A stretch of DNA of 64,000 nucleotides, from the NCBI GenBank assembly GCA_947561585.1, contig CANNZV010001856.1, positions 82,414 through 146,413 on the forward strand, written 5' to 3'. The notes below the pieces were generated by a model. The model searched no databases and was not told where the DNA came from. It worked only from the letters and a program-made list of their open reading frames with translations. This document shows, piece by piece, positions 48,908-59,812 of the stretch (positions within the stretch are counted from its first letter, which is position 1; the number at the start of each line of letters is the position of its first letter). Made by a program: the position numbers and the translations under genes. This DNA is from Caprella mutica (lineage: Eukaryota > Arthropoda > Malacostraca > Amphipoda > Caprellidae).

Positions 48908-49515
48908 TTGGGTAAGTTACATTATTTGGACAGTTACGCAATTTCGTACACAATCGTTACTTCTAAATAGTCTGGCACTTGATAGAACGTGTCACAGTGG
49001 ATGTCAACTTTAATTGTTTTAACACTTAGTAAAGAAACAGTTTATTCACGAATTAAGTGTGAATGTGATGGACTAGAATATGGAACTTTACGGGAATACG
49101 TAACTGTACGGGAATACAGAACTGTACGGGAATACAGAACTGTACGGGAATACATAACTGTACGGGAATGCATAACTGTACGGGAATACATAACTGTACA
49201 GGAATACGTAACTGTATAGGAATACGTAGCTGTACGGGAATAAGGTTACTGTACGGGAATAAGGTAACTGTACGGGAATAAGGTAACTGTTCGGGAATTA
49301 GGTAACTGTACGGGATTACGTAACTGTACGGGAACACGTAACTGTACGGGAATACGTAACTGTATGGGAATACGTAACTGTACGGGAATACGTAACTGTA
49401 TGGGAATAAGGTAACTGTATGGGAATTAGGTAACTGTACGGAATTAGGTAACTGTAAGGGAATACGTAACTGTAAGGGAATACGTAACTGTACAAGAATA
49501 AGGTAACTCACCCTA
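48908..49515. mobile_element. Foldback MITE family 1 copy expanded by an internal 18-bp satellite
   Basis: The left end gggtaagttacattatttgg then acagttacgcaatttcg is family 1, and the right end ggtaactcaccc is the family right terminus. Between them the right arm is replaced by the array described next. Confidence 0.7.
49080..49505. repeat. Tandem array, ~18-bp monomer, ~24 copies, derived from a MITE arm
   Basis: The monomer aactgtacgggaatacgt aligns at 14 of 18 bases with the family-1 right arm, aactgtccgataattcgt. Some units carry an extra base (aagg). The array stops at the family terminus taactcaccc. Confidence 0.95.
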
Positions 49516-49867
49516 CTGTCTACAGTTCTCATATCTCCTTCAGATCCATATTCTCTCCTTCGCCCTCTTTTATCAGATACTCTTTTCCTTCTCTGATTAC
49601 TATGGCAGTTTGAAGGTAGTTCTAGTGTCCCTTTGTCCTGTAAATAACCTACCCGTCTGTTTACTTTCAATCTATAGCCAAAACTTTAGCTGCATTCAAA
49701 ACCCTTTCAATGGTGTAATACCCTTTGTATTTCCATTTGTTTCTGTGATTGGCTATATGGTTGAAAATGACAACGGGGACTAGAGTAACGCACCTGTACT
49801 TTAAAACTTAGATTTGCAGTCCTTCTGATCGTCAAAAAAAAATCGAATACTGTAAGTGTTAAAGTAC

Positions 49868-50074
49868 AGCCACGTTACAGCCACGAATTATTGGTCGGTT
49901 TCACATCTTCGGTCATATAAGAAAAACGATATAATAATTGTTAATTTTATTTGTATTCATGATACCTGCAGGTATCATGGATACCAATACAATTTAAAAT
50001 AACTTAATTTTTATAATGCTTTTTCTGATATGACCGAAGATGTGAAACCGACCAATAATTCGTAAATTACATCC
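49868..50074. mobile_element. Foldback MITE family 1 copy
   Basis: Arms cacgaattattggtcggttt and gaaaccgaccaataattcgt are exact complements with shared private changes; core tgatacctgcaggtatcatg. Confidence 0.93.
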
Positions 50075-51100
50075 TAAAATGCAATACATTTTTCTCTCTA
50101 TCCCTTAAATGCAGTTAGTATCCCATTACCAGTATCCTATCTTTGTCAGCCCTAAACCTTCTCTTCCTATTCTTGCATTTGGTGTCTCAAACCAGCCGAC
50201 CGAGGCATTCATTTTTCCGTGCGGAAATTGGCGCTCAAATTTGACGTTTTTATTATACGGCTATTGAATAGATTACAAGCCTATTGACTAGATTATAGAG
50301 TTATTGATATAGGCACGACAGAAATGCATTGAGTGGTGATGATTGATGTTATTATAACCTAATGATTGGTCCTCTCTGATAGAAGAGAACGAGAAGATTC
50401 CAACAAGTGGTTTGGTGATAATATATAGTAGCTAATTCCTTATTATATTTTGAAAACTTTTTCAATTTGAATAGGAATTAGTTACGTCTATTTTGTTATA
50501 TAAGAGCTTTAAGATTAATTAATTATAACAGAAACCTGGATAGTAAGTAAAACGTTAAATGAATGATTGCATGCGTCTTAACATTTCATCCCTATGTATA
50601 GTTCCTAAATAAATTCTTTTCTGAATAAACTGTTATAGGTTAAATTGGAATTTCACTGAATGTATAATGGAATATCATTAAAGTTCAGTTGAAGATAAAT
50701 AGCTTCAGTGACAACATTGAATGGTACAAACTGTGTTGCTGTTCGTTCCTCGTTGACTCGTTAGAGAAACAAATGGTCTTGCAAGTAAAATAGCTTGTCA
50801 TGCTTATGTTAACTCTAACGTTATCATGATATTGTTAACAATAACGTTGCTGTAATAATGCTTACAGTAACATTAACAATTATAGATTCTGATAATATTT
50901 TCATCCATAGATGGAATAGTAATTTAAATTAGCAATTTCGTGTGATAATATTTTCTTCTTCCTCAGAATTATTTTTCTCCATTGTCTTTATATATTTTAG
51001 TTTAAAACATCTTTTTCTTGTCTTCAGACTCTCTATTTAAAATTTAATATCGTTTGATACAACCTCATTACCTCTTGATTGTACTAGCCTATCTTCTCTC
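50075..51100. other. unc-13 intron, nothing recognised
   Basis: AT-rich. A small inverted cluster around gttaacaataacgtt lies near 50810-50850. Confidence 0.5.
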
Positions 51101-51256
51101 TCCTCCTGTTCTTGGTCTAATCCTCTCTCTCACTCTTGTACCAGGGTCTTTTCTCCTCCTGTTCTTGATCTAATTCCTTCTCTCATTCTTGTATCAAGAT
51201 CTATCCCTCCTCTCCTCCTGTTCTTGGTCTAATCCTTTCTCTCATTCTTGTATCAG
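51101..51256 (+). promoter_or_regulatory. unc-13: Triplicated 3' splice-site region
   Basis: Three tandem units (starts 51101, 51154, 51213) repeat tcctcctgttcttg(g/a)tct, then a C/T tract and an AG: ccag|gg at 51134, caag|at at 51198 and the real cag|gg at 51256. Using the first AG would meet a stop codon; using the second would shift the frame by one. Confidence 0.8.
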
Positions 51257-51377
51257 GGGCGGCCGAAAAGAGTTCCAAGCACGGGGCCGAAGACAAGACC
51301 AATAATATCATCGCAGCCATGAAAGACAGGATGAAGAAGCGGGAGCGGGAGAGACCGGAGATATTCGAACAGATACG
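51257..51377 (+). CDS. unc-13: unc-13 exon after C1 (residues 1818-1857)
   Basis: A 121-nt exon, phase 1 in and 2 out (atacg|gtaagg). It encodes (R)[20 protein letters not shown], then [19 protein letters not shown]. The [13 protein letters not shown] segment directly following DCLQ is diagnostic of Munc13. The charged helix [19 protein letters not shown] is the C1-C2B linker. Residue numbering assumes the microexon is skipped. Confidence 0.97.
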
Positions 51378-51411
51378 GTAAGGATACCTGGAAATGATTT
51401 ACGGGCAGAGT

Positions 51412-51612
51412 GAATGAGATGTTTAGAGTGAGTTACTGGATGTTTGAAGAGTGAGTGAGATGCTTAGAGTGATTTAATGGATGTTTGAAGAGTGAGTGAG
51501 ATGCTTAGAGTGATTTATCGGATGTTTGAAGAGTGAATGAGATGTTCAGAGTGATTTACCGGATGTTCGAAGAGTCAGAGAGATGTTAGACTGATTTACC
51601 GGATGTTTGAAT
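51412..51612. repeat. Tandem repeat, ~41-bp unit, ~5 copies
   Basis: The unit is gagtgagatgcttagagtga then tttaatggatgtttgaagag; it begins 35 bp after the exon donor and repeatedly contains gagtgagt, a donor-like string. Confidence 0.85.
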
Positions 51613-52074
51613 TGTAATAAACAGATGTATAAATGAAAAGTTTCATTAACTTTAATTTCATTTGAGTTAATGTTGTCAAATAATGAGAATTGGATCTGTT
51701 AATTATCTTTACTTATATCGAATTACCAAGACTGTAGCTAAGTTAGGTTAACTTTAAATTAATTATCTTAATTAGACTAATGGGGATTCTATTAAATACA
51801 TTACATCTGTATCTTCGATCGGTAAGAAAAATGAAGTAGCTTTTTAATTTCCATATGAATCTTCCATCATAGATCTTTGATACAATGTTATTCAATTAGA
51901 AAATTAAAAATTCGACATATAAAAATTTAATCCACACTACCTACCACAAAAAATGGTATTATTGAAATATAAATCTATCAAAAGTGGACTTTAAATAAAT
52001 AGGCTGCAGTTATCGAAAGATAGGCGTTTAGATATCTTTTTGGGTTCACGGATGATTACTCCCACGAATGGTTT

Positions 52075-52852
52075 GGATTTATAGTGGGTAATATCACCAT
52101 TGCCTTCTATTATAGTGGGTAATATCACCATTGCCATCTATTATAGTGGGTAATATCACCATTGCCTTCTATTATAGTGGGTAATATCACCATTGCCATC
52201 TATTATAGTGGGTAATATCACCATTGCCTTCTATTATAGTGGGTAATATCACCATTACCTTCTATTATAGTGGGTAATATCACCATTGCCTTCTATTATA
52301 GTGGGTACTATCACCAGTGCCATCTATTATAGTGGGTAATATCACCATAGCCATCTATTATAGTGGGTAATATCACCATTGCCTTCTATTATAGTGGGTA
52401 ATATCACCATTGCCTTCTATTATAGTGGGTACTATCACCAGTGCCATCTATTATAGTGGGTAATATCACCATAGCCATCTATTATAGTGGGTAATATCAC
52501 CATAGCCATCTGTTATAATGGGTAATATCACCAGTGCCATCTATTATAGTGGGTAATATCACCATAGCCATCTGTTATAGTGGGTAATATCACCATTGCC
52601 TTCTATTATAGTGGGTAATATCACCATTGCCTTCTATTATAGTGGGTAATATCACCATTGCCTTCTATTATAGTGGGTAATATCACCATTGCCTTCTATT
52701 ATAGTGGGTAATATCACCATTGCCTTCTATTATAGTGGGTAATATCACCATTGCCTTCTATTATAGTGGGTAATATCACCATTGCCTTCTATTATAGTGG
52801 GTAATATCACCATTGCCTTCTATTATAGTGGGTAATATCACCATTGCCTTCT
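52075..52852. repeat. Tandem array, 31-bp monomer, ~25 copies
   Basis: The monomer is tattatagtgggtaatatca ccattgccttc, with subtypes (ccatagccatc, ccagtgccatc, gtactatc) in blocks. The right half is nearly invariant. 51613-52074 to its left has no recognisable gene. Confidence 0.97.
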
Positions 52853-55300
52853 ATGGGCCCCTTTTGAAATACATTCAGAAGAATTTCACGCTTTTTGAAT
52901 CATTAAATTGAATTCAGTCAGCTGCCGCTTTGTTTTTATTCGAAAGAAGCGTTATTCAATTTCGTGTTTAAATTCTAACGGTGAATTGGGAAGCTTTTTG
53001 GCGTTTTTGAAATTTCCTAAATACTAACTATTGTGGTGATGAATTAATGTTCACTGATTGTTTTATTGTCAAAAGTTAGCACTTAAAACGTTTTTATTTT
53101 TATAAATTCAATTTAGATGACTTTATTCTCTGTTTATTTGATATCTTTTTCACTGCGGCTTAGAATTGGTATGTGATATTTACAAGCATTTTAACGGTGC
53201 TAAAAATGTAGTTTTTCATCATGCACAAAATGGTTCCCTTTTAATGGCTTCAATAGTTAGGTCTAAAAATGACCATTTAATTTACTCAGTTGAATTATTT
53301 CCTCCTATTTCCCCGGTTAAATGAGCTCTCCACTCCATAATTTCCCTTGAGTCGTGTCCAGTAAATTCACTAATTAAATGTGTTAAATATATATATTAAC
53401 AACATATGAGTCCTACTTTTCTGATTGTGAATTCAAATTAAATTGAAATATATGATTATCCTGATACATATTTTAATTTTTGGTGTATTGCCGAAAAATG
53501 AATCCACTTTTTTCCGCAAAAAAAAATCATTTTCAGTTCTACTTAAATTTTCTTTTTCGGTATCGATTTAAATTTTCAAAATTTTTATTCAATTAAATTT
53601 TTCAAAATACTATGATTATTTAAAATTTTGGTTGTAAAAGCATTTTTCTTATTTTGAAAAGATGCTATTTCGTAGCATAGAAATTATTTCAATTAAATAA
53701 TTTAAATAGGCAACTTCTTTGCTTACATCTTTTTCGTATAATCGGTCCCTAAGTTCCAAACTTTTTTGATATCAGAGTCTTGTTGAATCTTTTCAATTTG
53801 CAGGCATCTCTGTTAAAAAAAAGCATCTAAACTTTACACATGGCAAGAAGTTTATTCGCGAAAGAGGGTAGTTTAAATTGAACTACATGTGCATTATTCA
53901 TCTATTTGTATGTCAATATTACTCGCAATGCAAATTTCTTTTGAATCACAACTATAGGTGAATTTTATATTCGGAATTTCTGCATTTATTTACAGGTAAA
54001 GAAAACATATGGAATAATAAAGAAGTGGTTGTTTATATTTTTTTTAAATAAAATAAAAATTCGCTTAACTTATGTAAACATACACAATTAATTACACATT
54101 TGCTCTATTATGTGAAAGAGATTACCAAAAATAATAAGGAAAGTATCTCAAAAATCACGCAAAATACGTAACTTAGAAGGGAACATTTAAGGCTTAATAA
54201 AAAAAATTTAAATTATAATTTTATTCTTAAAATATTAGTTCATTCCTTTGTTAGTATGCAGATACGAATTAACTCGGCATCAATGCATTTTATTTACTTT
54301 ATCCCAAATCATTCTTACGTCATCACAAAGTGTTTTGAACATCAATACACACATGTATCTTAAAACTACCAACAACTCTGACGGTAAAAGTCTTTTCCAA
54401 TCTCTCCCCAAACAAAATCACTCGCAGTATCTTCTATTTTATCAGCAACAAACGATCATATTTCAGAATGCATTTGGGTGTCAGAGGATTGTGTAGTTCG
54501 GTGTACCATTCGAATAGGGGTCTGAAAAGATATTTCTTTTTGAGGCTTTGAACCGATTGCATTTCTTTGAAAGTCAAACGCTATCAGTTTGGTTGAATCG
54601 TTTTTTATATTCATTTTGAAACTGTTTACTACATTTCTAATTGATATTATTTTATTTAGAATCATTAGCTTTTCTATGTGAATTATTATAGTTTTGATCA
54701 GTTTAATTTTAGAGTTTGATCAAATTATTCAATTTTGATAGATTAATAGTAAGAAAAAATACAGTAAATCTCATGAGTTATGAAATAGTTTTCTGTTTAA
54801 ATTATAGAAAATGAAATGCGTCTAGAATTGCGTCATAGTTATCGTTAAATTACAATAGTTTTCTATTTAATTCATAGAAAACTATCTAGTGCACCCGAGC
54901 TATGAAGTGACTCTGAGTTATTAAGTAACCAATACTTCATAACTTGTAGTTTCTCAATAGAAATACCATAGATACTAAAAAGTAATAGTTATGATGAATG
55001 AATATAATTTTTATAATAACTATTCTACTTCCACATTACTTCATCTTTAGTTTCATCACTATAATAAAAGCCAGATGTTTTTTTGTAACCGTCACAGGTA
55101 GGTATGCTCTGAGACTGCATTACCATTATTGTTTCTTTTGTCTGAGATGCATAGACACGCAGTTTTACCTTAGGACAATAACCGCCTGCAGTGTCTGCAA
55201 GGCAATGCATTAGTGTAATTCTTATCCTTGGAAGACATCAGTTTAATTTATTGTTATTCATACCCAGTAATGGAACGGGGGAAATGTATTGCCGCCGAAG
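52853..55300. other. unc-13 intron, nothing certain
   Basis: AT-rich. Two ratchet-like sites, tttatttacag|gtaaag (53995/53996) and gtcacag|gtaggt (55097/55098), are noted under findings. Short open frames near 54.2-55.2 kb are not recognisable. Confidence 0.45.
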
Positions 55301-55500
55301 AAAAATGCTGTTCACAGGTTACTAGATTCACATTTTGTAATAGAATCTTTACTAATTGTAATGCTTGTAGTTGTTGTAGATATTTTAGAATTAGGTACAC
55401 GATGACAAGTTTGTGAGATATGAAAATGATAGGAAATTAGAAAATTGTGATTTGTGAAATTAGCATAATGAGGTGATTCTTTTTTCTGATAGTAGATGGT
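55300..55500 (+). mobile_element. Dispersed repeat B, copy 3
   Basis: ctttactaattgtaatgctt, then aaattgtgatttgtgaaatt and gattcttttttctgatagta match 24850-24995. Here the tail is single-copy. Immediately right, agtgatgaagtat repeats about four times (55541-55592). Confidence 0.65.
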
Positions 55501-56260
55501 ATGTTGTGGTGTAGTGTGTATGTTTAATGCACTTAGATCTGTAGTGATGAAGTATAGTGATGAAGTATAGTGATGAAGTATAGTGATGAAGTTGTATTGG
55601 TATTCTGTGATGAAGTGTGTTTTTAATTTGCTAAAAGTATGAATGAGTGATCTGAATATTATGTATTACTGTATTTTTCTATTTTTTAATTTATTTGGTA
55701 TAATTTTTTTCTATATTTGTCAACTGCATTTATTTATTTTAGTTTTACGGAAATATCATTTATTTTTAGTTTGTTGTAGAAAATAATTATTTTATGTAGC
55801 AACGCTAGTATTATATTATTACCATGAATAATCTTTGTTATTTAATTATTTAACCTTTCACTGCGCTATTTATTTATAACGACTGATGGTTATTTCCATT
55901 AAATACTGATCCATTGATTGTTTATAAATATTTCATTTGAATATGAAATCTTGATTTCAACTGAATCTTTTTATCATTTAGAATTGATTTTTTCAAATTA
56001 ATGTAAAATTCCGAATTCAAATTCAAATTTTTGAATTCAAATTTTCGAATTTAAATTTTTGAATTCAAATCTTCGAATTCAAATCTTCGAATTTTAATGT
56101 TTTCAAATGATATCTTACATTTTTCAAGTTGTATCGCCTATCGCGCAATGAAAGGTTAAAATTCCTAACTAATCCATTTTTCCCCTATATAGTACATACA
56201 TTTCTTTATTTCTAATGCTCTTTGGTATCTTCTTTCTAATAACACTATTTGTTGGCGCAG
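55501..56260. other. unc-13 intron with short repeats
   Basis: Contains the 13-bp repeat at 55541-55592 and a degenerate ~14-bp repeat of gaattcaaatttt at 56015-56095. Ends in the acceptor tttgttggcgcag. Confidence 0.6.
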
Positions 56261-56367
56261 AGCTGTTTTCAGCATAGACTCCACGGGTCACTCCGCTAAC
56301 ATGTCTTCGGTTCATCAGTCCGTGTTAGACGGCACCAGTAAATGGTCTGCTAAAATTGCTATCACAG
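56261..56367 (+). CDS. unc-13: unc-13 alternative exon A (canonical form), 107 nt
   Basis: Acceptor ggcgcag, donor acag|gtccgt (weak after the GT). Phase 2 in, 1 out. It encodes (R)[20 protein letters not shown], then [15 protein letters not shown], matching the family-typical [15 protein letters not shown] segment. The first half is the C1-C2B linker; [10 protein letters not shown] is the first beta strand of C2B. It is the same length and phase as exon B at 58210, and only one of the two can be used in a productive transcript. Confidence 0.95.
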
Positions 56368-56865
56368 GTCCGTCACCTTCTTACCAGCCGCTTAGTGCAA
56401 CCACCTTTGATCTCTCCTACCACCATGAACGCCTTTAAAGATTTCTACGAAATTTTGATGAAAAAATGTTAAAAAAAAAATCTGAAGAAATCTGGTCGTG
56501 ATAATGGCTGGACGTGAGAATGGTGGTCGTACTAAACGGCATGCTCTGAACTAACATCTTGTTGTTCTGTCGTGATTGCTTCTAACAGAGTGTATGTTGT
56601 ATCTGTTTCTTTATTTGTGAGGGGTGGTTGTAAAATATAGTCTAGTATATGTTTATTGGGTAGATCTTGAAAATTGTACTTTAGGGAAATGCTTAATCAT
56701 CGAATGTGATCATGTTACCGAGTACTAAAATTGTCATTCGATAACTTAGCTATATTTTGAAATTAAGTATTTACCCCATTTTACAAATTCGTTAGCGTTT
56801 GACTGTCGTTAAATGTTAATGCTTTTTTTAACTGTTATTGCGTTAGTTTAAAGATGTTGTTGAAG

Positions 56866-57003
56866 GCTCGGGTACACGAGCGTTTTTGAACAGCGTTTTC
56901 GTCTCTGAGGAAATTATTGTTAAACCTGTTTCTTACGTATCCATGTTACGCGGCGTTTTTGAAGCGTTGAAACCGCTCCAAAAACGCTCATGTGACCGAG
57001 CCC
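56866..57003. mobile_element. Short foldback element between exons A and B
   Basis: ggctcgggtacacgagcgtt ttt and caaaaacgctcatgtgaccgagcc are inverted around a ~90-bp centre that itself has gcgttttc and gaaaccgc blocks. No second copy in the window. Confidence 0.75.
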
Positions 57004-57781
57004 GAAACGTTTATCTTAGAAATGTTGATATACATTGTCTTGGTGATGTTGTTCGACGTTATGTTAGAGATGTTGTTTAGACGTTGTGAACTGCTTTCTC
57101 CATTTTTTTTTTCAACAACTGTCTTTAGATTACAAATATTATTTAATTAGTGATTGAAATAGAATAATGTTGCTTTATTTATTCTTATTTTTCTTTTGGA
57201 TGGGAAGCTATTTGTCTTTTGAAACAAAAAATCTTTTAAACAAAATTATAATAAACTGAAATATTTTTTTAAACAAAAAAAATTTGACATGAAGTTTTCA
57301 AATCATTGTCGTACAGTACTACATATCAAACTCGAGTCTCTGAATGTTCATCATTCAAAAAAATACGAATTTTTTAATAAATGAAAAGTTCATCAAATTT
57401 ATGAACTATTTTTCTCTGATTTTTTTTTTTTTTTTGAATGGCGTAGCTATACTTTTATTTCAGATACGGTAATCTGTTAGCAATCGGTAATTGAGTCTCA
57501 GTCTCTAAGTCATAAAGATTATTTTTGTTGTTCTTTTTCCTTTCTGTTATTTGCTCGCAGCTTCTTCGTGTAATTTGGGTGTTCTAATTTTTGTTCCAAA
57601 TGCAGGCAGGGATTTATGGCGTTGATGCCCGTAGACTTGGGGGCATTTTGCTGTCATTTTGCATGACAGATTTTTATATCCGTATTTAATGGGAATTTCA
57701 TCGCCAGACTTTCATTCGAATCTCTTTATAACTCTAGAAAGGCAATGATTTGGAATAGTCGAATGGGTTAAAAAATGTAGC
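57004..57781. other. unc-13 intron between exons A and B, nothing recognised
   Basis: AT-rich with a T run near 57420. No third copy of the alternative exon was found by eye. Confidence 0.5.
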
Positions 57782-57931
57782 TAGGCTAAGTTACGAATTA
57801 TCAGTCAGTTTCACATTTTCGGTCATATAAGGAAAAACGATATAGTAATTAAAATTAAATTAAATAACAATTATTATAACGTTTTTTCTTATATGACCGA
57901 AGATGTGGAACTGACCGATACCTTACCCTAG
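57782..57931. mobile_element. Foldback MITE family 1, core-less copy
   Basis: ggctaagttacgaattatca and the right arm tgaccgaagatgtggaactg end in ccttacccta. The core palindrome is absent. It lies between exons A and B, 278 bp before B. Confidence 0.9.
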
Positions 57932-58209
57932 GTTGTATTTTTCGAATTTATTTCTTTTTAAATATAATTTTGAGAATGAGTTGATGATTTTAAATGTTGC
58001 TTTCTGTGTGCTTACATTTGAAAAGGCATTCATAGATGTTAATTCGTAGAATCCTCTCTGTGTGTTTCTGTGTAGCTATAGATACAGGATGTCTCTCCAG
58101 CTTTCATTCCTTTAGCAGCTTCTTGGCAGACGATCAACGCAAGTGATTTAGTTAGTGCTGTGGTTGCTGTTTGTTTGTGCTTATGTGTTTGACTGTGTTT
58201 GGCTTACAG

Positions 58210-58316
58210 AATGACTTTTAAAATGGACCCTGACACTCATATCGACTCGCTGGAGAAGTCCGAGGACAATGTGCTGGAGGGGACCTCGCACTGGTCCTGC
58301 AAAATAGCTGTGGAAG
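58210..58316 (+). CDS. unc-13: unc-13 alternative exon B (variant form), 107 nt
   Basis: Acceptor tttggcttacag, donor gaag|gtaaag (stronger than that of exon A). Phase 2 in, 1 out. It encodes (R)MTFKMDPDTHIDSLEKSEDN, then VLEGTSHWSCKIAVE. Aligned without gaps to exon A it is identical at 13 of 35 residues, concentrated in VL-GTS-WS-KIA. It is therefore a tandem exon duplicate that swaps the C1-C2B linker and first C2B strand. The more acidic linker (DPD, EKSED) would change local charge. No stop or decay is visible, so it looks functional. Confidence 0.9.
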
Positions 58317-58379
58317 GTAAAGGATCCGGTGAAAAAACCACCTTAGTGTGAAAAATTAAAAACCACTTGAGTGCGGTTA

Positions 58380-58968
58380 TTAAATAAAAACACTTGGATC
58401 TTTCCTGTTTGAGCATACCACAAAAAAAAATTCTTTCGTATTTTTGTCGAAAGAATCTGAAAATCACTCCGTTTTGTAGAAAATAATACTTCTGAGCTAT
58501 TTATTATCCTATTTATTACTGATGAAACGAAAGTTTTGAAATTTCTACTTATTTGGAAGAATCTTAACATATGTACATATAAAGTCGTTTGTAATTTTTT
58601 GTATTTACTTAGTTTGCTGTACTGCACACTTCATGATTGTTTAATGACCTGGCAGGGGGGCTTAAGAAGGGTGGCACGCCCTCGATTCAGTTACATAAAT
58701 CGGATCTTTCCAGTTCTGGTGATATTTTACTCATTTAATATCAGTAATGTATTAATAAATGGAAAATATTTTTCCATGTTTTCCTCCGGAACCGCCCTGC
58801 CAGGTCATTAAACAATCATGAAGTGTGCAGTACAACAAACTAGCGGATAAAAAAACTACATTCAAATCTCATAGTTCAAAAAGTATTAGAAGCATTTTCG
58901 GATTTTTTGGCAAAAATGCATAAGAAAATAGCATATAAATTAAATTTGGCAGCAAACAGGAAAGATAC
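58380..58968. mobile_element. Foldback element (family 4 related) just downstream of exon B
   Basis: The outer arms ggatctttcctgtttg / caaacaggaaagatac, the middle arms (imperfect), and the inner arms gcacacttcatgattgttta / taaacaatcatgaagtgtgc with cctggcaggg / ccctgccagg all pair. The inner arms match those at 47985-48240 but in the opposite inside/outside order. The 25-bp array starts at its right tip. Confidence 0.85.
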
Positions 58969-59812
58969 AAACCATTCTAGTGTGGTAATTGAAAAACCAT
59001 TCTAGTGTGGTAATTGAAAAACCATTCTAGTGTGGTTATTGAAAAACCATTCTAGTGTGGTTATTGAAAAACCATTCTAGTGTGGTAATTGAAAAACCAT
59101 TCTAGTGTGGTTATTGAAAAACCATTCTAGTGTGGTTATTGAAAAACCATTCTAGTGTGGTTATTGAAAAACCATTCTAGTGTGGTAATTGAAAAACCAT
59201 TCTAGTGTGGTTATTGAAAAACCATTCTAGTGTGGTTATTGAAAAACCATTCTAGTGTGGTAATTGAAAAACCATTCTAGTGTGGTAATTGAAAAACCAT
59301 TCTAGTGTGGTAATTGAAAAACCATTCTAGTGTGGTTATTGAAAAACCATTCTAGTGTGGTTATTGAAAAACCATTCTAGTGTGGTAATTGAAAAACCAT
59401 TCTAGTGTGGTAATTGAAAAACCATTCTAGTGTGGTAATTGAAAAACCATTCTAGTGTGGTAATTGAAAAACCATTCTAGTGTGGTAATTGAAAAACCAT
59501 TCTAGTGTGGTAATTGAAAAACCATTCTAGTGTGGTAATTGAAAAACCATTCTAGTGTGGTAATTGAAAAACCATTCTAGTGTGGTTATTGAAAAACCAT
59601 TCTAGTGTGGTAATTGAAAAACCATTCTAATGTGGTAATTGAAAAACCATTCTAGTGTGGTAATTGAAAAACCATTCTAGTGTGGTAATTGAATAACAAT
59701 TCTAGTTTTGTAATTGAAAAACCATTCTAATGTGGTAATTGAAAAACCATTCTAGTGTGGTAATTGAAAAACCATTCTAGTGTGGTAATTGAAAAACCAT
59801 TCTAGTGTGGTT
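58968..59812. repeat. Tandem array, 25-bp monomer, ~34 copies
   Basis: The monomer is gtggtaattgaaaaaccatt ctagt, with ggttatt as the main variant. Related single-copy sequence (aaaaccacttgagtgcggtt att) lies at the other tip of the foldback element at 58355-58385. Confidence 0.97.

Noticed and set aside
49053..49670. 205-codon reverse-strand frame rich in VQLRIPV
   Set aside because: Crosses an 18-bp array derived from a MITE arm.
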